From assembly GCF_900110275.1 (NCBI RefSeq), contig NZ_FODC01000003.1, forward strand, positions 620,001 through 684,000: 64,000 nt of DNA. Reading direction: 5' to 3'. This document shows positions 18,435-25,854 of the stretch, piece by piece. A program made the position numbers and the translations under genes. Under the pieces are notes generated by a model. It did no database searches and had not been told where the DNA came from. It worked only from the letters and a program-made list of their open reading frames with translations. Source of the DNA: Duganella sp. CF517. GTDB taxonomy: Bacteria > Pseudomonadota > Gammaproteobacteria > Burkholderiales > Burkholderiaceae_D. Within the stretch, counting starts at the first letter, position 1. Each line of letters opens with the position of its first letter.

Positions 18435-19637
18435 CTACCAGTTCGATTCGCGCTCCGGCGTGGAGCTGATGCGGTGGATCGCGAGGTCGGCGCCCTGGAA
18501 CTCGTCTTCCGGATCGAGCCGCAGTCCCATCGTGGCCTTCAACACGCCATAGATCGCGAAGCCGCCCGCCAGCGCGATCGCCACGCCCAGCGCCGTCCCG
18601 GCCAACTGCGCGGCGAACGACACGCCGCCCATTCCGCCCAGCGCCTTCAATCCGAAAATCCCCGCCGCGATCCCGCCCCATGCGCCGCACAGGCCATGCA
18701 ACGGCCACACGCCCAGCACATCGTCGATCTTCCACTTGTTCTGCGCCAGCGTAAACATCCCGACGAAGATGGCGCCGGCGATACCGCCGGTGACCAGCGC
18801 GCCCAGCGGATGCATCAGGTCCGATCCCGCGCACACCGCCACCAGCCCCGCCAGCGGCCCGTTATAGGCGAAACCGGGATCGTTTTTCCCCATCAGCAGC
18901 GCGACCAGCGTGCCGCCGACCATCGCCATCAGCGAGTTGACGGCCACCAGGCCGTTCATTTTGTCGAGCGATTGGGCGCTCATGACGTTGAAGCCGAACC
19001 AGCCCACTGTCAGAATCCACGCGCCCAGCGCCAGAAACGGAATCGACGACGGCGGATGCGCGGCGATCGCGCCGTTCTTCATATAGCGCCCGCGCCGCGC
19101 GCCCAGCAACAGCACCGCCGGCAACGCGATCCAGCCGCCCACCGCGTGCACCACCACCGAGCCGGCGAAGTCATGAAACTCGGCGCCTGAAGCCCGCAGC
19201 AGCCAGTCCTGGATGCCGAAGCGGCGGTTCCAGACTATCCCCTCGAAGAACGGATAGACCAAGCCGACCAGCAGCGCGGTGGCGATCAATTGTGGATGGA
19301 AGCGCGCCCGTTCGGCGATGCCGCCCGAGATGATGGCCGGGATGGCGGCCGCGAACGTCAGCAGGAAGAAGAATTTGACCAGCTCATAGCCATTTTTGGC
19401 CGCCAGCACGTCGGCCGGGGAGAAGAAATTGACGCCATACGCGATGCTGTAACCGACGAAGAAGTAGGCAATGGTGGATACCGCGAAATCCACCAGGATC
19501 TTGACCAGCGCGTTGACCTGGTTTTTCTTGCGCACGGTGCCCAGCTCGAGGAACGCGAAGCCGGCGTGCATCGCCAAAATCATGATGGCGCCTAGCAAGA
19601 TGAACAATGCGTCGGCGCCGTCTTTGTGTAAACCCAT
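18435..19637 (-). CDS. amt: Ammonium transporter, Amt family
   Basis: A 400-residue inner-membrane ammonium channel with about eleven membrane helices. Family signatures include FAFLELGTVRKKNQVNALVK near the start, FHDFAGSVVVHAVGGW containing the first pore histidine, and GVWPLHGLCGAWGG containing the second. The cytosolic tail is about 40 residues. The ATG at 19637 is chosen because a ggggag ribosome site lies eight bases before it; a GTG nine bases upstream overlaps that site. No glnK gene is adjacent, although amt genes often follow one. Regulation by nitrogen through sigma-54 and NtrC is indicated by the sites listed at 19688-19790. Confidence 0.93.
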   Translation of the reverse strand: MGLHKDGADALFILLGAIMILAMHAGFAFLELGTVRKKNQVNALVKILVDFAVSTIAYFFVGYSIAYGVNFFSPADVLAAKNGYELVKFFFLLTFAAAIPAIISGGIAERARFHPQLIATALLVGLVYPFFEGIVWNRRFGIQDWLLRASGAEFHDFAGSVVVHAVGGWIALPAVLLLGARRGRYMKNGAIAAHPPSSIPFLALGAWILTVGWFGFNVMSAQSLDKMNGLVAVNSLMAMVGGTLVALLMGKNDPGFAYNGPLAGLVAVCAGSDLMHPLGALVTGGIAGAIFVGMFTLAQNKWKIDDVLGVWPLHGLCGAWGGIAAGIFGLKALGGMGGVSFAAQLAGTALGVAIALAGGFAIYGVLKATMGLRLDPEDEFQGADLAIHRISSTPERESNW

Positions 19638-19687
19638 CAAAATCACTCCCCAAAATAATGCATGATCTGAGAACCAATACGCATATA

Positions 19688-19703
19688 AGCAATATTTGTT
19701 CCA
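19688..19703 (-). promoter_or_regulatory. Sigma-54 promoter of amt
   Basis: On the minus strand the sequence reads TGGAACAAATATTGCT. It has the -24 GG and -12 GC exactly ten bases apart and matches the sigma-54 consensus TGGCAC-N5-TTGC at all but one position. The predicted transcription start is near 19677, about 40 bases before the amt ATG. Confidence 0.75.
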
Positions 19704-19760
19704 GATTGGTGCAAATTTTAAGTCTATGATTTAACTGTATTTTGTTTCGGCACTGCGCAC

Positions 19761-19790
19761 GCACCATGGGCGTGCGCACCGAAAAATTGC
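19761..19790 (-). promoter_or_regulatory. Two abutting NtrC-type binding sites upstream of amt
   Basis: Site 1 (19761-19775) reads GCAC-CATGGGC-GTGC, a perfect GCAC-N7-GTGC NtrC pattern. Site 2 (19776-19790) reads GCAC-CGAAAAA-TTGC, with one mismatch in the right half. Their centres lie about 91 and 106 bases upstream of the predicted sigma-54 start, the usual distance for an enhancer. Site 1 sits inside a perfect 9-base inverted repeat (19754-19762 with 19770-19778). Confidence 0.6.
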
Positions 19791-19831
19791 ATCATATTAG
19801 TGCGGGCGCGTCGCGCCGGTCGGTTCTAGTC

Positions 19832-22336
19832 CTAGATCGGCGCTCCCGGTGGAACCGCCGGAGCGGCGCGCAGTTTAACGCTGCGCGGGTCCTTCAGATA
19901 GGCGCTTACCAGTTCGGCCGCCTCCTTGCGGCTGGTGGCCGTTACGCCCTTGCCGGGATTTTTTTGCAGCCACTGCGCCAGCTCACGGACCGACTGCGTG
20001 ACTTCGGCCGCGACGTTCGGATGCAGCTTGCCCCCATCCAGCAGATTCAATAATCCGTCGACGAGCACCCAGTTGGCCGCCAGCTGCACCGCCTCGCCGC
20101 CCACCACCGCCGCCGGCACCGGCTCGCGCTTCCACGTCTTTTGCAGCAGCAGCGACAGCACCTCCTGCACGCCGGGCTGCTGCGCGTCGCGCGCATGCTG
20201 CCACGCCAAGCGGTTGATGCGCGCCGCGTCCAGCAGGAAGCCGGCGGTTTGCGCGGCGCCCGCCTCGGCGATCGAGAAGGCGTCGAACACGGAACCCATG
20301 CGGGTGGCGAAGTATTCGCGGCCACGATCATGTCCCATCGCCGGTGGCGTCAGCACATCGAGCACGTTCGCCGGCAGCGCCAGGTATTCCGCCCGCAGGC
20401 TGTCCGCCAGCCGGTTCAACGCCAGGCGCTGGACCGGCGCCGGCGTGGCGTTGACGCCCGCCTTGCCGATACCGGCTTTGACGTCGCCGCTGGTCGTGTA
20501 ATCGAAGTCGCCGCCGCCGATCAGACGCGCCAGCGCTTCGCCCTGGTAGCGTTGCAGCAGGTACACCGGCACCAGGCGCGCTTCGAGCTCGCCGATCTGG
20601 CGTGCGTCCGGCAGCACGTCCACCGAAAAGGTTTGCAGCGCGCGCTGGCGCACGGCGCCCAGCTGGTCCCAGGTCTTGATCGTATCGGGGCCGAAGTCCC
20701 ATAGCAGTCCATCCGGGTGGCTGGCCCCCGGCGTGCGGTCATCCTGGTCGCTGGAATATAACAGGCCGGCGGCCCTGGCATCGGCGCGCAGCTTGGCCAG
20801 CGCGGCCTGCTCCTGAGCGCCGCCACCGAAATCGCCGTAGACGTAGTTGACGATGTAATCGTCCCAGGGTCCGACGCCGACGCCGTACGCGCCGGCCAGA
20901 TCGACCTCGCCTTGTGCGTTGAGTTTCAGGATCGGATGCGGATAGTCCATGACCGAGCCGTTGCCATCGCCGGCGCGGCTGGCGGCGAAGTTGTGCGCGA
21001 AGCCCAGTGTGTGGCCGACTTCGTGCGCCGCCAACTGGCGCAGGCGCGCCAATGCCATCTCCTCGGCCAGCCGATGCTTGTCCGCCGGGGCGTTCTTTCC
21101 GTACGGGGCGAGCAGGCTTTCGGCGATCAGGATGTCCTGCCGCACGCGTTGCGATCCGAGCGTGACGGCGCCGCGTATGATCTCGCCGGTGCGCGGATCG
21201 GCCAGCGCGTTCCCGTAGGACCAGCCGCGCGTGGCGCGGTGCACCCAATGGATCACATTGTAGCGGATGTCCATGGCATCGACGCCTTCCGGCAGCAGCT
21301 CGACGCGGTAGGCATCCTTGAAGCCGGCCTTCTCGAAGGCGCTGGCCCACCACGAGGCGCCCTGCAGCAGCGCGCTGCGCACCGGCTCCGGCGCGCCACG
21401 GTCGACGTAGTACACGATCGGTTTCTTGACGGTGCTGACCGCCGCCAAGGGATCGGTCTTTTCCAGACGGTGCCGCACCTGCCAGTGCACGTCGATGCTG
21501 CTGGCGAGCGGCGTGGCGAAGTCGTAGTAGTTGACATCGAAGCCGCCGGAGAACGGATGATAGCTGCGCGGCCGCCAGCCCGCCTGCCGGTCGACGCGCG
21601 GCAGACGCACCATGCTGATACGCTGGCGCATCGACAGGCTGGCCGGATCGACGGCGACCTGCCGCACGTACTCCGCCTGCCCCGGACCGGCGAAGGTCAG
21701 CAGCGCTTCGAGTTCCACGTTATCGGGAAAGGATTTAGCCTGTTCGGCCAGCACCGCGCTGCGGGCCGGATCGACCTGATAGGCGCCTTGCCTGGCCGCC
21801 GCCAGCCGTCCGGCAACGCCATGACGGTCGGCCAGCAGGAAGCTGGAGAAGTCGACCAGATGCGCGCCGCCGTCGCTGGCGAGGATGTCGCCCGACCACA
21901 GCACGGCGTTGGCGAACGATTCCTTGACGGCCGCACGCTCGTCCTTGTCCGCCGACGCGGCGATGTAGGCCGTGTTGTCTTGGACCAGGAATAGTTTGGC
22001 GCCATGCTTCTCGAAACGGACCATGCGCATGTCGCCGGCCTGTCCGCGATCGAGGCCGACGTCGTTCGAACCCAACGCGTACGGCAGGGAACTGAGTAAC
22101 AGGAACGGCTGCTCCAGCGACACCACCGACAGCAGCACCCTGCCCCTGGCCGCGTCGCGCCAGACGTCGATGAAGCCCGGCTGCGATTGCAGGCCGCGCG
22201 TGACCTCCGCCAGCGATTTGGCGGACGCCGGCGCTCCCGAAGAATTGTTCGTTTGCGCCAGCAGCGGCGCCACCGGCGCCGCGCCCAACATCAGGAGAGC
22301 GAGCAGCAGTGGCCCCGTGGCTGGCGCGGCCCTCAT
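19832..22336 (-). CDS. Exported zinc-dependent metalloprotease (DUF5117/DUF5118 type)
   Basis: An 834-residue secreted protein with an N-terminal signal (LLLALLMLGAAPVAPLLAQ). The zinc site HEVGHTLGFAHNF lies at about residues 438-450 and follows the extended HExxHxxGxxH pattern with a third histidine. SVMDYPHP follows as a methionine-turn-like segment. The upstream 400 residues resemble the DUF5117/DUF5118 region, and the C-terminal part the DUF4953-like region. It probably degrades proteins or peptides outside the cytoplasm. Its start overlaps the stop of the prolyl oligopeptidase gene by four bases (ATGA), so the two are coupled. Confidence 0.88.
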   Translation of the reverse strand: MRAAPATGPLLLALLMLGAAPVAPLLAQTNNSSGAPASAKSLAEVTRGLQSQPGFIDVWRDAARGRVLLSVVSLEQPFLLLSSLPYALGSNDVGLDRGQAGDMRMVRFEKHGAKLFLVQDNTAYIAASADKDERAAVKESFANAVLWSGDILASDGGAHLVDFSSFLLADRHGVAGRLAAARQGAYQVDPARSAVLAEQAKSFPDNVELEALLTFAGPGQAEYVRQVAVDPASLSMRQRISMVRLPRVDRQAGWRPRSYHPFSGGFDVNYYDFATPLASSIDVHWQVRHRLEKTDPLAAVSTVKKPIVYYVDRGAPEPVRSALLQGASWWASAFEKAGFKDAYRVELLPEGVDAMDIRYNVIHWVHRATRGWSYGNALADPRTGEIIRGAVTLGSQRVRQDILIAESLLAPYGKNAPADKHRLAEEMALARLRQLAAHEVGHTLGFAHNFAASRAGDGNGSVMDYPHPILKLNAQGEVDLAGAYGVGVGPWDDYIVNYVYGDFGGGAQEQAALAKLRADARAAGLLYSSDQDDRTPGASHPDGLLWDFGPDTIKTWDQLGAVRQRALQTFSVDVLPDARQIGELEARLVPVYLLQRYQGEALARLIGGGDFDYTTSGDVKAGIGKAGVNATPAPVQRLALNRLADSLRAEYLALPANVLDVLTPPAMGHDRGREYFATRMGSVFDAFSIAEAGAAQTAGFLLDAARINRLAWQHARDAQQPGVQEVLSLLLQKTWKREPVPAAVVGGEAVQLAANWVLVDGLLNLLDGGKLHPNVAAEVTQSVRELAQWLQKNPGKGVTATSRKEAAELVSAYLKDPRSVKLRAAPAVPPGAPI

Positions 22337-24558
22337 TGCTGGCCCGCCGCCTTGACCGCCGCCGGCGCCGGCGCGGCTTGCGCGCCAGTGGCTTGCACCA
22401 CCGGCGTCGCGCCGTCCATCTGCAGCGCGCGGCTCAGGAAGCCCCAGCGATCCGCCACTTCCTCGATCTGCTTGGTGGTCGGCTTGCCGGCGCCGTGGCC
22501 GGCCTTGGTGTCGATGCGGATCAGGATCGGCGCCGCGCCCGCCTGGTCGGCCTGCGCGGTGGCGGCGAACTTGAAGCTGTGCGCCGGCACCACGCGGTCG
22601 TCATGGTCGGCGGTGGTGATCATCGTGGCCGGATAGCAGGTTCCCTTCTTCAGGTTGTGCAGCGGCGAATACTTGACCAGCGCCTTGAACTCGTCGGCGT
22701 TGTCGGACGAGCCGTAGTCCGAGGTCCACGCCCAGCCGATGGTGAATTTATGGAAGCGCAGCATATCGAGCACGCCCACCTGCGGGATCGCGGCGGCGAA
22801 CAATTCGGGGCGCTGCGTCATCGCCGCGCCGACCAGCAGGCCGCCGTTGCTGCCCCCGCCGATGGCCAGTTTCGCCGGCGAGGTGACCTTGTGCGCGATC
22901 AGCCATTCGGCCGCGCCGATAAAGTCGTCGAACACGTTTTGCTTTTGCAGCTTGGTGCCCGCCTCGTGCCACGATTCGCCGTATTCGCCGCCACCGCGCA
23001 GATTGGCCATGACATACACGCCGCCCATCTCCAGCCATGCCAGGTTGGCGACCGAGAACGCCGGCGTCAGCGACACATTGAAGCCGCCGTAGCCATACAG
23101 GTAGGTCGGATTGCCGCCATCCAGCTTCACGCCCTTCCTGGCGACGATGAACATCGGCACCTTGGTGCCGTCTCGGCTGGTGAAAAACTCCTGGCGCGTC
23201 TCGAAACCGGCCGGATCGAAGTCGACCTTCGGCTGGCGGTACACGCTGCTCTTGTTGGCCTTCAGGTCGTAGCGATAGATCGTCGTCGGCGTGGTGAAGC
23301 TGGTGTAGGAATAGAAGGTCTCGGTGTCGGCGCGCTTGCCGCTAAAGCCGCCGGCGGTGCCGAGGCCCGGCAGCTCGATGTCGTGCAGCGGTTTGCCTTT
23401 GAGGTCGAACACCTTGACCAGGCTATGCGCGTCGCTCAGGTAGTCGACCAGCAGCTGGTGGTTGACGATCGACGCCGACACCAGCGTGTTGGAGCTCTCC
23501 GGCACGACCTGCTTCCAGTTCAGCACCGCGGGCTTGCGCGTGTCGATGCTGACGATGCGGCCGCGCGGCGCGTTGCGTTCGGTATGGAACCAGAACACCG
23601 GCCCCTCGTTGCCGACGAAGTTATAGACGGCGTCGAAGTCCTCCAGCAAGCCGACGACCTTGGAGTCCTTGCGGCTCAAGTCCTTGTAGAACACGCGGTT
23701 CTTGTTCTCGGTGCCCTGCGACGCCGTGATGATCAGGTAGCGGCCGTCCTGGGTCACGTCGGCGCTGAAGCCCCAGTCCTTGTGGTCGGGGCGGTCGTAG
23801 ACCAGCGTATCGGCGCTCTGCGGCGTGCCCAGTTTGTGGAAGTACAGCTTCTGGAAGTAGTTGACGTCGGCCAGCTTGGTCGCTTCCTTCGGCTCGTCGT
23901 AGCGGCTGTAGAAGAAACCGGAGCCGTCGTGCAGCCACGCGGTGTTGGAGAACTTGACCCACTTGATATGGTCTTCGACGTCCTTGCCGCTGTCGATGTC
24001 GCGCACCTTGATCTCGTTCCAGTCCGAGCCCGATGCGGCGGTGCTGTAGGCGAGGTATTTACCGGTCGGGCTGACGGCCAGTCCGGCCAGGGCCACGGTG
24101 CCGTCGGCGGCCAGCGTGTTCGGATCGAGCAGCATGCGCGGCACGTCGGCCAGCGTTTTCATCGTGTAGAGCACCGACTGGTTCTGCAGGCCGTCGTTAC
24201 GGCTGTAGAAATAGCGACCGCCTTCCTTGAACGGGACGCTGAAGCGCTCGAAGTTCCACAGCTTGGTCAGACGCGTCTTGATCGCCTCGCGGCCGGGGAT
24301 CTGCGACAGATAGCCTTGCGTGAGCTTGTTCTGGGCGTCGACCCAATCCTTGGTGTCGGCGCTGTTGGCGTCCTCCAGCCAGCGGTACGGATCGGCCACT
24401 TTAACGCCGTGGTAGTCGTCGGTCTGGTCGACCGTGCGGGTGGCCGGATAAGTCAGCGCGGCGCCGGCGTTGGTGCCTGGATTTGCGCAGGTCTGCGCCA
24501 TGGCGCCTTGCGACAGCAGCACGGCGGCCGCCAGCGCGGCGCGTTTGAATTGCTTCAT
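22333..24558 (-). CDS. Exported prolyl oligopeptidase (S9A serine peptidase)
   Basis: A 741-residue S9A peptidase with a signal peptide ending AMA-Q near residue 22. A seven-blade beta-propeller covers about residues 90-440. The alpha/beta hydrolase domain carries the nucleophile in GGSNGGLL (near 568), the aspartate in DHDDRV (near 651) and the histidine in KAGHGAG (near 687). It cleaves short peptides after proline. The ATG at 24558 is selected because it opens the signal peptide; upstream in-frame codons add a non-signal extension. The C-terminal 35 residues are Ala/Pro-rich. It is followed by the metalloprotease gene with a four-base overlap. Confidence 0.93.
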   Translation of the reverse strand: MKQFKRAALAAAVLLSQGAMAQTCANPGTNAGAALTYPATRTVDQTDDYHGVKVADPYRWLEDANSADTKDWVDAQNKLTQGYLSQIPGREAIKTRLTKLWNFERFSVPFKEGGRYFYSRNDGLQNQSVLYTMKTLADVPRMLLDPNTLAADGTVALAGLAVSPTGKYLAYSTAASGSDWNEIKVRDIDSGKDVEDHIKWVKFSNTAWLHDGSGFFYSRYDEPKEATKLADVNYFQKLYFHKLGTPQSADTLVYDRPDHKDWGFSADVTQDGRYLIITASQGTENKNRVFYKDLSRKDSKVVGLLEDFDAVYNFVGNEGPVFWFHTERNAPRGRIVSIDTRKPAVLNWKQVVPESSNTLVSASIVNHQLLVDYLSDAHSLVKVFDLKGKPLHDIELPGLGTAGGFSGKRADTETFYSYTSFTTPTTIYRYDLKANKSSVYRQPKVDFDPAGFETRQEFFTSRDGTKVPMFIVARKGVKLDGGNPTYLYGYGGFNVSLTPAFSVANLAWLEMGGVYVMANLRGGGEYGESWHEAGTKLQKQNVFDDFIGAAEWLIAHKVTSPAKLAIGGGSNGGLLVGAAMTQRPELFAAAIPQVGVLDMLRFHKFTIGWAWTSDYGSSDNADEFKALVKYSPLHNLKKGTCYPATMITTADHDDRVVPAHSFKFAATAQADQAGAAPILIRIDTKAGHGAGKPTTKQIEEVADRWGFLSRALQMDGATPVVQATGAQAAPAPAAVKAAGQQ

Positions 24559-24647
24559 GCGTGGTTCCAGTAATCGTAAAATGATATATCGATGATAGCG
24601 TGCCTTGTAACAAATAAGCAACGCTAGGCGAGCGATCTGCTCGTGTT

Positions 24648-25730
24648 TTATTCGGCGCGCAGCACGCGGTCCGTGGAGACGATGCGCACGTCGTGCATCT
24701 GGTCGAGGTAGGCCTCCAGATACGCTTTATGGGAGGCGCCGACGATCACCAGCACGCGCATGCCTGGCCGCGCGGTCATCACGTCGCGGATGTTGGAGGC
24801 CATCCGCAGATTGCGCGTCTCCCAATAACCGACGTAGCCCCGCCCGAAATGCTGCGGCGACGGTTCCTCCAATGCCGCGCCGAAGTCGCTGCGGAAGGTC
24901 TGCTCGGCCGCGCCGGCGTCGTTATACGCGCGGTACATCGCCACCACGCCGGCCGGTGTACCGAGACGGCTCTCCACTTCCTCCGATTGCCGCGTGCGCG
25001 CGGCGGTGTATGGATTGTCCCAGGCCTTTCCGATGGCGGCGGCGTAGGCGTTCATATCGCCGTCGGGCGATGCCGCCGTTTGGTCGTCGATCGGATAGAC
25101 CCGATCGTGTCCGCCGCGCGCGGCCAGCGCCGCGCCGATCTGGTAGCTTTCGTCGCGCCGCTGCGCAAATGTGTTCAACAGCCCCACCAGGCTGTCCGGC
25201 AGGCCGTCAGCGGCGCGCCGTTCGCCGGCCGGCAACCGCAGCCACTGCACCACGGCGGAAGCGCGCTCGCCGGCCGCCAGGAACAGCGCCGCCAGCTTGC
25301 GGCGTTCGGCCGGCGATGGCGCTACCGGCCAGGCGGCCAGCAGGCGTTCGACCTGCGCGTTCGCCTCCGGCACATCGAGCCCGGTCGCCGCCTTGGCAAC
25401 GGCCGGGTCCCAGCAATAGCTCTTGGTGGTATCGGCATAGCGCTGCGGATAGCCGCGCATGAACGCGCAGCGCAGTCCGGACATCTCTTCGATGGCGATG
25501 GCCTGCGGCTGCCACTCCGCCAACCGCTCGTTCAGCAGGCTCAGTTTGGCGAGATCGAAGGACTTCGACATCTGCGACAGGTGCGGTGAGCCAAGCACCA
25601 TCAGCTGGTTGGCCTGGCCGTTTTGCAGTTTGTGGGCGCCCGGCGCGAACGGCGGCGTCGGCGCCTCGGCGGCGTAGGCGCAGAGATGGCAGACGGCCGT
25701 GACGAAGATGGCGGCAAATAAGCGATGCAT
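24648..25730 (-). CDS. Exported DUF5694 family protein
   Basis: A 360-residue protein with a signal peptide (LFAAIFVTAVCHLCAYAAEA). It fits DUF5694: NQLMVLGSPHLSQ near residue 42, AIAIEEMSGLRC near 78, and a C-terminal VLVIVGASHKAYLEAYLDQM near 335. These segments recall the TraB/ChaN-like fold with conserved histidine and glutamate residues, but no activity is established. The gene lies 89 bases upstream of the prolyl oligopeptidase gene in the same direction. Its ribosome site AGGAG abuts a small hairpin (25739-25755). Confidence 0.78.
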   Translation of the reverse strand: MHRLFAAIFVTAVCHLCAYAAEAPTPPFAPGAHKLQNGQANQLMVLGSPHLSQMSKSFDLAKLSLLNERLAEWQPQAIAIEEMSGLRCAFMRGYPQRYADTTKSYCWDPAVAKAATGLDVPEANAQVERLLAAWPVAPSPAERRKLAALFLAAGERASAVVQWLRLPAGERRAADGLPDSLVGLLNTFAQRRDESYQIGAALAARGGHDRVYPIDDQTAASPDGDMNAYAAAIGKAWDNPYTAARTRQSEEVESRLGTPAGVVAMYRAYNDAGAAEQTFRSDFGAALEEPSPQHFGRGYVGYWETRNLRMASNIRDVMTARPGMRVLVIVGASHKAYLEAYLDQMHDVRIVSTDRVLRAE

Positions 25731-25738
25731 ACGTGCTC

Positions 25739-25755
25739 CTGAAATGGGGTTTCAG
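25739..25755 (-). promoter_or_regulatory. Hairpin at the ribosome site of the DUF5694 gene
   Basis: CTGAAA and TTTCAG form a perfect 6-bp stem with a 5-base loop. On the minus strand its last bases run directly into the AGGAG ribosome site eleven bases before the ATG. It could modulate translation start. There is no evidence beyond the sequence. Confidence 0.3.
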
Positions 25756-25854
25756 CAGTGTAGGCGAGAGGCGGCCGCCAATGGATAGGCTTGCGACGTA
25801 CGGCGAAATCGCTTGCATGAAATGCAAATATCGGCGACGGGCCGACGACCCGGT

